Shown here piece by piece: positions 1 to 6,366 of a DNA stretch of 7,247 nucleotides. The position numbers were made by a program, and so were the translations under genes. The notes under the pieces are model-generated. The model was not told the DNA's origin, ran no database searches, and saw nothing but the letters and a program-made list of their open reading frames with translations. How positions within the stretch are numbered: position 1 is the stretch's first letter; every line of letters begins with the position of its first letter. Origin of the DNA: Planctomycetota bacterium (GTDB lineage Bacteria; Planctomycetota; UBA1135; GCA-002686595); assembly GCA_029212955.1 (NCBI GenBank), contig JARGOW010000184.1:1-7247 (forward strand), read 5' to 3'.

Positions 1-746
1 ACTCCCAGACGGCTGGCGTGGGCCAGGAAGGCCGCACGCAAGGAACCATCCCCGGCCAGCAAGAGAGTCCAATCCTCGCGCTGTCCCACGGTGGCGGCAA
101 AAGCCTGGATGACCGTTTCCAGGTGATAGCCTTCCTCCAGATCCCCTAGATACAAAAGGCTCAACCCGTGGGCACCATGGCTAGCAGGCAGATCGCTGGT
201 CAAACCCGGGCGGAACTGTTCGAGGTCTACACCCCGGCCCAGCACGTGGACCTTTTCACCGTCAAACCCGTGTCGCAGGGCCTCGCCCAGGGCAAAGTCA
301 TCCAACGCCACAATCGAATCTACCCTGCGTCGAACATAGCCACCCCAGAGCTTCTCGCCCACGGTGCGCCGGGTGTCCTCCCACCAGCTCCCTCTCCCTG
401 CAAAACCTTCCTCCACTGCCACCAGGGGAACCCCCAGCTTGGATGCACAGTGGGCTCCATGCAGACCTGCAGGGGAAAGCACATCGTAAACCACGATGAC
501 ATCGGGGCCGAACCCCATCACGCCCAGTCCATCCCCCTGACTTGCTTTTTCGAATCGTGAGCGCGGAATCACTCCTGGCGGGGCTCCAAAGCCTCGGACC
601 CTATGTCCCCGCCCCAAGAGTTCCCCCGACAAAATGGGAGCGTGGTCCCCACCCTTCATGCGAAGGGTAAAAGGATCCACGATCAGGGCGATTCGGAGGT
701 GGCGGTTGGGGTTGGGGTCCTGCAATGGCTTGGGGGAAGTCGACAC
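1..746 (-). CDS. GT4-type glycosyltransferase, N-terminal 248 residues (3' end outside window)
   Basis: This is a retaining glycosyltransferase of the GT-B fold, family 4 type, expected to move a sugar from an NDP-sugar to a lipid-linked or growing glycan at the inner membrane. Reading leftward, the first strand RIALIVDPF (residues 18-26) is followed by a loop (KGGDHAP, 31-37) and SGELLGRGHRV (40-50), like GG..H...LA..L..RGH.V of GT4 enzymes. FGPDVIVVYDVLSPAGLHGAH (79-99), VDSIVALDD (142-150), VLGRGVDLEQFRP (168-180) and WTLLLAGDGSLR (226-237) are further family landmarks. The acceptor half is complete and the nucleotide half is cut off. The GTG at 744-746 is chosen because an in-frame TAA lies at 750-752 and later starts would remove the first strand. 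No good Shine-Dalgarno precedes it. The usual Arg and Lys of the diphosphate-binding segment are absent near residues 202-208. The donor and acceptor sugars cannot be told. Confidence 0.85.
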   Translation of the reverse strand, partial: MSTSPKPLQDPNPNRHLRIALIVDPFTLRMKGGDHAPILSGELLGRGHRVRGFGAPPGVIPRSRFEKASQGDGLGVMGFGPDVIVVYDVLSPAGLHGAHCASKLGVPLVAVEEGFAGRGSWWEDTRRTVGEKLWGGYVRRRVDSIVALDDFALGEALRHGFDGEKVHVLGRGVDLEQFRPGLTSDLPASHGAHGLSLLYLGDLEEGYHLETVIQAFAATVGQREDWTLLLAGDGSLRAAFLAHASRLG

Positions 747-998
747 GGATTAAGAACAGCCGGTTCCTGGTTTTCATCGAACTGGGAAAGGCGCGAAACG
801 AAGTGGAACGGGCACATACCGGACCGGAGGGCTATGTGGTCTCGCATCGAAACGCATGGACGGAAAGTCCTTCCACATCGGACCGGAATCTTTGAATTTG
901 AAACAAAAGCGCCGTCTGTCAACTCAGGAAACGGTGCATGTGTCCGAGAACGGAATTGAGCTCGATACTCCACGAGTCACCCTTTCCAAGCACTCCCC
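747..998. other. Divergent intergenic spacer between glycosyltransferase and HAD gene
   Basis: These 252 bases separate two divergent genes, so they should hold both promoters. An exact TTGACA reads on the minus strand at 922-917, within the most AT-rich stretch (about 888-909), but the possible -10 hexamers downstream of it are poor (TCAAAT with a 15-base spacer, or CAAATT with 16). It can only be called a weak candidate for the glycosyltransferase promoter, and it would imply a leader of roughly 140 bases. No convincing promoter for the HAD gene was found. The open frames crossing the spacer lack protein-like composition. Confidence 0.4.
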
Positions 999-1607
999 AT
1001 GCATCTGAACTTCGCCCCCCTGCCGGGTACCCAACAAGCCCGGCGCGGCCTTTTTGTAGACCACACAGGCACCCTTCTCGAGACCCCCGATTCCGGCTTC
1101 CTTGCTAGCCCCGAGGACTTGGTCTTCACTCCGGGTGCTCTGGACAGCCTCTTCCATGCCGGTCAGAACGGCTGGAACATCTACATCATTGGAAACGAGC
1201 ACGCCGTGCAAGCGGGCTTGATCACCAAGGAAACCTGGACCGAAATCCACGAGGCCATGATCGAAACCATGCGCACGCACGGGGTTTCCGTCACCCGCAG
1301 CTACATCTGCATCGATCACCCCGATGAGACCGAGCTCAACAAGCGCGATTCCGTTTATCGCCTCCCGAACACCGGCGCCATGTACCATGCCGCCCAAACC
1401 GAAGGAATCTCACTCCCCCTTTCGTGGGTCGTGGGAGACCACACAGAAGACCTGGTCGCTGGCTGGAGAGCTGGCTGCCATATGGCGGGCGTTCGCACGG
1501 GCCATGCCCTAGGTGATGGCACCCTGCACGTTGAACCGGAAATCCTTGCCGACAATCTTTCCGCCGCCGTGCGTGAATTGACCTCCGGAATGACGATCTC
1601 CCGCTAA
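999..1607 (+). CDS. HAD-superfamily protein of the GmhB/HisB-N type, probably catalytically altered
   Basis: This 202-residue protein has the layout of D-glycero-D-manno-heptose-1,7-bisphosphate 7-phosphatase (GmhB, about 190 residues) and histidinol-phosphatase. Motif I is LFVDHTGTLL (18-27), with the nucleophile Asp21 kept. FTPGALDSL (43-51) matches the F.PG....L segment, IIGNEHAVQAG (63-73) sits where GmhB has the TNQSGI.RG stretch, and WVVGDHTEDLVAGWRAG (143-159) is a well preserved motif IV (Asp147, Asp151). Several catalytic residues differ: the second Asp of motif I is Thr23, the motif II Thr is Gly65, the motif III Lys is Leu122 (RLPNTGAM, 121-128), and most zinc ligands are missing (Cys104 remains, Asp106 replaces His, no later Cys pair). 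The fold is clear but ordinary phosphatase activity is doubtful. An upstream in-frame TGA at 957-959 and the position of motif I support ATG 999, although no Shine-Dalgarno is visible. A strong terminator follows the stop. Confidence 0.85.
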   Translation: MHLNFAPLPGTQQARRGLFVDHTGTLLETPDSGFLASPEDLVFTPGALDSLFHAGQNGWNIYIIGNEHAVQAGLITKETWTEIHEAMIETMRTHGVSVTRSYICIDHPDETELNKRDSVYRLPNTGAMYHAAQTEGISLPLSWVVGDHTEDLVAGWRAGCHMAGVRTGHALGDGTLHVEPEILADNLSAAVRELTSGMTISR

Positions 1608-1646
1608 ACCCGGCCCTCCAAATCCCCCTTCGTGGAGGCGCCAACT

Positions 1647-1690
1647 AGCCCCCCATTCCGGTCCCCCACCGGTATGGGGGGCTCCTTTTT
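1647..1690 (+). terminator. Rho-independent terminator of the HAD gene
   Basis: A 16-base left arm (1647-1662) and right arm (1668-1683) pair at 15 of 16 positions around a five-C loop. They are followed by CC and five T (1686-1690). It lies 40 bases after the HAD stop codon. There is no T-run on the other side, so it acts on plus-strand transcription. Confidence 0.9.
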
Positions 1691-2026
1691 GGGCATTCCT
1701 TCGAACGGGAATGACTTCCGAGGCCCCGGGTCCGTGTATGCAAGGCCGCAATGCATCGGGATGGAAGGACCGGGTCACACCCGAGACCACGCAAGGGATC
1801 CCCTGGGCTTCCGGGTTCTTGGTCCCAAGTCACGCGCCTATCCCGACAGGCCCAGGCCAAAATGAATAGGCAACGACTCTCGACTGCCATCCACTGGCCC
1901 GTGGGCTCCTCCATAGGGAGATCAGCGATCGCCGCGGGTGGTATCGATGGAACCACCGCGACGGCAATTGGATCCTGTTGGCCGCCAAGACCTAGGTCTG
2001 GCCGCGTGACCACCGGCTCGAACCAT
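1691..2026. other. Intergenic stretch with several inverted repeats, no convincing gene
   Basis: This lies between the HAD terminator and the palindrome after the FecR-like gene. Inverted repeats seen: CATTCC/GGAATG with an 8-base loop (1694-1713), CGGGT/ACCCG with a 3-base loop (1771-1783), CTTGG/CCAAG (1818-1829), a 9-bp stem with one bulged G and a 9-base loop (1933-1960), and the perfect palindrome AGACCTAGGTCT (1988-1999). The long open frames on either strand are rich in Pro, Gly, Arg and Ser and look non-coding. A structured RNA is possible but no known family is recognised. Confidence 0.5.
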
Positions 2027-2066
2027 CAGCGCCCCACGTCCCTCCTAGGAGGAACGCGGGGCGCTG
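2027..2066 (-). terminator. 40-bp near-perfect palindrome, terminator-like, after the FecR-like gene
   Basis: The arms 2027-2046 and 2047-2066 pair at 18 of 20 positions, and the two exceptions are G-T type. The centre CCTCCTAGGAGG has no spacer, so an RNA would form a four-base loop. It begins 18 bases past the FecR-like stop codon on the minus strand, which suits a transcription end or RNA-stabilising hairpin. No T-run follows on the minus strand. On the plus strand only TTT follows at 2068-2070, so it is not a textbook intrinsic terminator. Confidence 0.5.
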
Positions 2067-2084
2067 GTTTGGGCCAGGGGCCCG

Positions 2085-3359
2085 TTACTTGATGCTGGAT
2101 AGGTTAGGTCGAAGACCCTTGGCAGCATAGGTTTCGATATTGCCATGGCTCAGGACCAACTTGCCCTTCTCATCGAAGACGGCCACGGAACCGGGCAGAA
2201 GGTGATGATCCTTGTCTTGACCAAAGACCCAGGTGGAACTGCCGTCGAAGCGATCCACCAGGACCTTGCGGCGACCACCGGCAAAGACGCGCGTTTCCAC
2301 GCCGGGGCGATCCTCCACGACCACCGCGCCGCAGGAAATCAGCTTGTTCAAAGACACGTTACGCCAGTGATCCGCCACGTACGCAGTACCCCGATTCGCT
2401 TGGGGCACAGAACGCACAACGGGTTGAACGGGCTGGCTGGCCACGGGCTGTCGGGTGGTCTGAACCACGGGAGCTTGGCGCTGCACCACGTTGCGTTGGG
2501 GCACCACCGGTTGACGCTGGGCGAAGCGTTGGGGCTCCACCGTCACCTGCACCCTTTCGACAGGGGGCTTGAAACCCACCTGTGCTTGGGTTTGGTCCAG
2601 ATTGGCTGCCGGGCTGAGCTCGGGCCATGATTGGGCTTTGCGGGTGGTGGGCACGCGCTCCTGGCGGGCGGTGTTCTGGGCCAGTGTTTCGGAGGACCGA
2701 CGGTAGGGCCAAGCGGGTTTTTGCCAAGCGACGGCGTTGCCGCTCTGATCCACTTTAGCCTGGGTCGGGCGCTCGAGGCGCAAGTTAGACCCCGGATATA
2801 CGGTGAGAGGCGGGCGTGCCTGGCTTTCGTCTCCAGACCAGAACAGCTGCAGAGGGTCCCCAGCGTTGACACGCACTTCCAGGGGACCGGTGGTCAACCC
2901 GCGCATGCGAACTGAGCCACCTTGCATAACCGCGCTCCAATCGCCCGGCATATTGAGCAGGTGACGGCCGCGACGAACTTCCAGGTCACACCAGGTCGCA
3001 CTGAACACGTTCCATGCGATTCCGCCCGAAGACAGGGTCTCCAGGTTTTCCAGATTCGATGTGCTCTGAGTAGGCACGGACTGCCAATCGAGGGACGCGG
3101 GCCCCCAAATGTGCATGCTGGCCACGCCAGGGTACGAGATGCGAACCTCGGAGCCCGAGGATACTTCCAGGTGGGTCGCACCGCGAACGGAGAGGTCTTC
3201 GCCCCTGCGCAATGTGCTATTGGCGGTGTCGTCCTGTATGACTTGGACCCGCCCGGTGCGGACCTCCAGACGTGCGAAAAGGCCATCGTTGTTCGTGGCC
3301 GTGGCCAATCCGGACAGCGAGATCGCCAGGATTGGTGCTAGGTATAGGGATTTGATCAT
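2085..3359 (-). CDS. Secreted FecR-like domain protein with Gln/Pro/Val-rich linker
   Basis: This is an exported protein of 424 residues of unknown role. MIKSLYLAPILAISLSGLATA (1-21) is a Sec signal peptide with a likely cut after ATA. Residues 36-92 (GRVQVIQDD, then LRRGEDLSVRGATHLEVSSGSEVRISYPG) follow the beta-rich FecR pattern, and a second related segment runs from about 126 to 172 (LEVRRGRHLL, then GSVRMRG). A low-complexity linker (about 262-320; 2400-2576 in the DNA) holds repeated QRQP, VV and Q/P runs. It is followed by a compact C-terminal region (about 325-412) that I do not recognise. There is no transmembrane helix after the signal peptide and no cytoplasmic anti-sigma domain, so it is not a standard FecR regulator. 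It is more likely periplasmic or cell-surface. ATG 3359 is preferred over an upstream TTG at 3374 because it starts the signal peptide directly and has GGGGGC seven bases upstream. The gene lies 275 bases downstream of mcsB on the same strand. Confidence 0.75.
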   Translation of the reverse strand: MIKSLYLAPILAISLSGLATATNNDGLFARLEVRTGRVQVIQDDTANSTLRRGEDLSVRGATHLEVSSGSEVRISYPGVASMHIWGPASLDWQSVPTQSTSNLENLETLSSGGIAWNVFSATWCDLEVRRGRHLLNMPGDWSAVMQGGSVRMRGLTTGPLEVRVNAGDPLQLFWSGDESQARPPLTVYPGSNLRLERPTQAKVDQSGNAVAWQKPAWPYRRSSETLAQNTARQERVPTTRKAQSWPELSPAANLDQTQAQVGFKPPVERVQVTVEPQRFAQRQPVVPQRNVVQRQAPVVQTTRQPVASQPVQPVVRSVPQANRGTAYVADHWRNVSLNKLISCGAVVVEDRPGVETRVFAGGRRKVLVDRFDGSSTWVFGQDKDHHLLPGSVAVFDEKGKLVLSHGNIETYAAKGLRPNLSSIK

Positions 3360-3634
3360 TTCGGTTGCCCCCAAAAGGGATTTCTTTGGATGTCCCCGGG
3401 CTATCGGGACCGTGGGCGGGCGACCTAAACCCCAACCTGCTTTCCCATTCGGAAAGATCAGGAAGCGACCTTAGCGAATTGACATGCCTCTCCCATCCAC
3501 CACCCATTTGGGCGTTCCTACGGGGGGGGTCTCGCGCGAAGCCGACGGCGCCGAATCCGCCCTCGCGCGCCGGGGCGCTTCACCCTAATCCCTTTGCAAA
3601 CAGCCACTTAAGTAGCCAAACGCCCCGCAAATCC
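3360..3634. other. Intergenic region between mcsB and the FecR-like gene
   Basis: No gene is supported here. An ACTTAAGT palindrome lies just after mcsB (3606-3613). A CGCGCGA/TCGCGCG inverted repeat (3533-3539 with 3563-3569, 23-base loop) lies in a very GC-rich stretch. A CTTTCC/GGAAAG hairpin (3440-3456) would fall in the leader of the FecR-like gene. No T-run follows any of them on the minus strand, and I could not find a convincing promoter for the FecR-like gene. Confidence 0.4.
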
Positions 3635-4729
3635 TCAACCGAGTCGGGTTCGAATCAGACTGGCCCGCAGTTTGTCCCGCTCTGAGGCTTCGATGAGGTC
3701 CTGATCCCCATGGCCTGAAAGCGCTTGCAGGTGTCCCTTCTGCAGTTGGGTCCAAAGCCGATCGACGGCCCCCAACGAAAGATCGGGCAGTAGCCCGAGG
3801 TGCAGGCCCAACCGAACGGCGGAAATGTGAGCCAGTGCTTCTCCCGTGGCCAAGGACCGCGTCGTCCGCAGAATTCCGTAGGACTTGGCAACCCGATCGT
3901 GCAGCGGACCCCGATGCTCTTCAAGAAGGGACTCCCGGACCTTGCGCTCGAATCCAACGATATAGGGTACGAGGGCTTCCAGATCGGCGATCAGGTCTTC
4001 TTCACTACGGCCCAGGGTGACCTGATTGGAGATTTGATAGAAGTCCCCTGTCGCCCGGCTGCCTTCCCCATGCATACCCCGAACGGCCAAACCCGTGTGC
4101 TGGGCTGCGGTGAAGACCTTTTGGAGCTCGCTGCGCACCAGACCCAGCGCGGGCAAGTGCAACATGATGGAGGCCCTAAGGCCCGTGCCCACATTCGTAG
4201 GGCACCCCGTCAGATAACCCAACTCCTCATTCACCGCATAGGGAAGGTCCTTTTCGAGCACCTCATCCAGCTCTCGCACGCGCTGCAAGGCGCCTCGGAT
4301 ATCAAATCCCGGGGTTAGGGCGCAGAGGCGCAGGTGATCTTCCTCTCCCACCATGGCGGAGAGGGTTTCCGAGTGGCCGAATGCCAAACCGCGGCCTGGG
4401 AGACAGGTGCCTAGGGTTTCCTCATTGACCAGATCGCGACTGATCAGATTGCGCTCCAGCAGAAGCAAGCGCAGTACGGGACTGGCTTCTCCCATTCCGA
4501 CCCACATGGTATCGCCATCCATCCGTGCCTCTTGCAAGACCGGGCGGACCACGTCACACAGCTCGGAGGCTTTGTCAGGGCACAGATGGGAAGGGAACTT
4601 GAAGCCTTGAACGTTGCGCGCCAACCGGGCACGGGCTGAAATGACCACGTCCGCATCCCTGGCATTGGGATCCAACCAACGGTTGACCCTCTCCGCGAAG
4701 GCGCGGACTTCTATGGGGTTGGATTGCAA
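3635..4729 (-). CDS. mcsB: Protein-arginine kinase McsB
   Basis: McsB phosphorylates arginine side chains of cytoplasmic proteins with ATP. In Firmicutes this marks proteins for ClpC-ClpP and controls stress repressors such as CtsR. The 364-residue sequence follows the family throughout: VVISARARLARN (28-39), LERNLIS (91-97), VGEEDHLR (127-134, catalytic acidic loop), YAVNEELGYLTGCPTNVGTG (164-183, with the reactive Cys176), GLRASIMLHLPAL (183-195), GEGSRATGD (221-229, Glu222) and ISNQVTLGRSEED (233-245). RDKLRA (351-356) fits the RDxxRA motif of the allosteric phosphoarginine pocket, which separates McsB from creatine and arginine kinases. The usual Asn before EEDH is Gly128. The start is TTG 4729: an in-frame TGA lies at 4754-4756 and no ATG lies nearby. 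No Shine-Dalgarno is visible. The partner genes mcsA, clpC and ctsR are not in the window. Confidence 0.95.
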   Translation of the reverse strand: MQSNPIEVRAFAERVNRWLDPNARDADVVISARARLARNVQGFKFPSHLCPDKASELCDVVRPVLQEARMDGDTMWVGMGEASPVLRLLLLERNLISRDLVNEETLGTCLPGRGLAFGHSETLSAMVGEEDHLRLCALTPGFDIRGALQRVRELDEVLEKDLPYAVNEELGYLTGCPTNVGTGLRASIMLHLPALGLVRSELQKVFTAAQHTGLAVRGMHGEGSRATGDFYQISNQVTLGRSEEDLIADLEALVPYIVGFERKVRESLLEEHRGPLHDRVAKSYGILRTTRSLATGEALAHISAVRLGLHLGLLPDLSLGAVDRLWTQLQKGHLQALSGHGDQDLIEASERDKLRASLIRTRLG

Positions 4730-4798
4730 GGAGTGGGTCTGGGGGCTCGGGGTTCAAGGAGAGCGAGCGGGCTCAATGGTCTACGCTCGCAAGCACCA

Positions 4799-4827
4799 TT
4801 TATAGCCGACTGGATCCCAAGGATGAA
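4799..4827 (-). promoter_or_regulatory. Candidate sigma-70-type promoter of mcsB
   Basis: On the minus strand TATAAA (4804-4799) is a good -10 hexamer, set 17 bases from a weak -35 TTCATC (4827-4822). Transcription would start near 4792, about 60 bases before the mcsB TTG codon. The 203-base gap after the methyltransferase gene also argues for a separate promoter here. Confidence 0.45.
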
Positions 4828-4932
4828 CCCTTAGAAAGGTCATGGCGCTAGGAAAGCCAACGATGGGGTCGCCTGGGCGATCGCGCCCCGGTGATGGACG
4901 TTTGAAAAGGCGATGCACGCCCATTCGAGGGG

Positions 4933-6366
4933 CTAGCCCTGATACTTGCGACCCAAAACCCTGCCCAGGGCCTTGGTCCAGCTGCCCAGGGCTTCTGTGG
5001 CCCGGATTAGCTTCCCCGTGGTTTCAGCCAAGTGACTCTCGGAAGCATCGAGTTTGGACCGGATTTCCAGCAGTTCCGCCTCTAGGCTTGCCCTGTGAGT
5101 GGCTTGCTCTTCGCTGCGGTGTTGCTCGGCCTCCAGTTCCAGACCGAGTCGTTTGCGCTCGGCTTCCAAAGCCCCCGCATGATCCTGGGTTCGGGCCAAC
5201 TCCGCCCCGAGTTCTTCTTGGACCGCTTCCCCCTGAACCCGGGCCTGCTCCATGGCTTGTTCGTACTGGAAACGCATGGTTTGCAAGGCTTCCTGTGAAC
5301 CCTCGCCCTGTTCTTGCAGTGTTTTCTTTAGATGGGCCGCCTGCTCTGCGTGGGCCTGCAGTTGCAAGTTGAGGTCGTGGGCTTGTTCTGAACTCGCTTT
5401 GGAGACTTCCAGAAGTTCAGCTCGCACGGCCTCCAAGGTGGCCTTGTGGGAAAGCAAATCCTGCGATCCGGTCGACAGGGCTTGCTTGTGTTCCGTCAGA
5501 TCCTTTTCAAGATCCGCGATGATTCCGGTCAAGCGTTCAAACTCCGGCTTCCAAACTTGGTGCTCACGATCCACGCACATCCAATCCTTTGCGAAGGATT
5601 GAAGCATGCGATCGGTTTCGGCGGGCAGCGCAGGGGCTTGAAGCACCTGGTCCGCGGAGGGCAGGGCCCCTCCCCCAAAACTTGCCATGACCACATGTCG
5701 GTAAACAGGACCGGCGTGATCGTGGGGATACACCAACTTGTTGTAGAAGCGGTAGAACGGTTTGGCCAGGGGCTGCAACAACGGATCGCTCTCCATGTAC
5801 ATTTCCAAACACATGGATAGCAGCCACCGCTCTAAGTTGGCGTGCCCAACCACCCCCACCTTGCCGCCAGCCGCTTCGAGTTGCTTTGTCACGCGCTCCC
5901 GATCCGGCAAGCCCAACTCCCGGTGCTCGTTCAAATAGCGGTGGGGTTGGCCAATTTTGCTTTTGAGGAATTCCTGGAGGAGCTCCTCCGAGCGAGCAAC
6001 ATCCGGCGAATCGTAGGGGCCGGCGAGAAAAACAAACCCGCGCGAAACCCTAGCACACTCGGATACGAAGGCATCCCGCAGTCCAACAGGCACGTGCTCC
6101 AAGGTGTCGAAAGCACATACCGCATCGAAACTGTCATCGGCGAAGGGCAGGGCCGCTCCCGACCCAAGAATCAATCCCTTCGCATCCGACTCTTCCACAT
6201 CCACCAAGACGATTTGGTGATCCAATAGGAAACGCCCGAGAAGCTCGGTCCGCCCCCCCACGTCCAGAACCCGTCCCTTGCGACCGCCCATGGCCTTTTC
6301 CAATAGGTCAGCCACCAGGCGGTAGCGCTGGTACTGATCAAAAGGAAGGGCATGGATGTCTGTCAT
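4933..6366 (-). CDS. SAM-dependent methyltransferase fused to a long coiled coil (WbdD-like architecture)
   Basis: The 477-residue protein begins with a class I methyltransferase. Motif I is RVLDVGGRTELLGRF (32-46), the acidic end of strand 2 is IVLVDVEE (52-59), and LPFADDSFDAVCAFDTLEHV (73-92) is the hallmark of the methyltransferase-11 group. Strand VYRHVVMASF (221-230) probably closes the domain. From about 275 to 455 (5002-5544 in the DNA) the sequence is Glu/Gln/Ala/Leu-rich heptad-like helix, with a small break at GEGS (354-357). It ends in a basic amphipathic segment (LGSWTKALGRVLGRKYQG, 460-477) that could touch the membrane. Its ATG overlaps the stop of the upstream ABC-ATPase gene (ATGA, 6363-6366) and no Shine-Dalgarno is seen, so the two are probably translationally coupled. 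In E. coli O8/O9a, WbdD has a methyltransferase, a kinase in O9a, and a coiled coil that sets O-polysaccharide length. No kinase motifs appear here. A polymer-capping or polymer-methylating role is inferred from architecture and neighbour. Confidence 0.85.
   Translation of the reverse strand: MTDIHALPFDQYQRYRLVADLLEKAMGGRKGRVLDVGGRTELLGRFLLDHQIVLVDVEESDAKGLILGSGAALPFADDSFDAVCAFDTLEHVPVGLRDAFVSECARVSRGFVFLAGPYDSPDVARSEELLQEFLKSKIGQPHRYLNEHRELGLPDRERVTKQLEAAGGKVGVVGHANLERWLLSMCLEMYMESDPLLQPLAKPFYRFYNKLVYPHDHAGPVYRHVVMASFGGGALPSADQVLQAPALPAETDRMLQSFAKDWMCVDREHQVWKPEFERLTGIIADLEKDLTEHKQALSTGSQDLLSHKATLEAVRAELLEVSKASSEQAHDLNLQLQAHAEQAAHLKKTLQEQGEGSQEALQTMRFQYEQAMEQARVQGEAVQEELGAELARTQDHAGALEAERKRLGLELEAEQHRSEEQATHRASLEAELLEIRSKLDASESHLAETTGKLIRATEALGSWTKALGRVLGRKYQG

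Noticed and set aside
603..959. 118-codon plus-strand open frame and a 96-codon minus-strand frame across the divergent spacer
   Set aside because: Both overlap the start of the glycosyltransferase in the wrong frame or antisense, and neither resembles a protein family.
924..1397. 157-codon open frame on the minus strand opposite the HAD gene
   Set aside because: It lies antisense to a gene with clear HAD motifs, its composition (Val/Gly/Ala-rich without pattern) is typical of a shadow frame, and no family is recognisable.
1645..2092. Two long open frames on opposite strands in the convergent gap
   Set aside because: They run through the terminator or the large palindrome and are Pro/Gly/Arg-rich without pattern; high GC explains the lack of stops.
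2145..2630. 161-codon plus-strand open frame opposite the FecR-like gene
   Set aside because: The His/Gly/Leu-rich sequence is the antisense reading of the Gln/Pro/Val linker and its flanks; the minus-strand gene has a signal peptide and domain pattern.
3479..3484. TTGACA on the plus strand in the mcsB/FecR-like gap
   Set aside because: No plus-strand gene follows, and there is no -10 hexamer at proper distance.
3646..3656. GGGTTCGAATC on the plus strand, like a tRNA T-loop or phage attachment site
   Set aside because: The flanking bases do not form the T-stem or acceptor stem, and the bases encode the conserved C-terminus of McsB in the other strand.
3800..4318. 172-codon plus-strand open frame opposite mcsB
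   Set aside because: It is the antisense shadow of strongly conserved McsB motifs.
4842..6228. Several plus-strand open frames opposite the methyltransferase-coiled-coil gene
   Set aside because: They lie mostly over the coiled-coil and methyltransferase codons and show Cys/Ser/Pro-rich shadow composition with no domain pattern.
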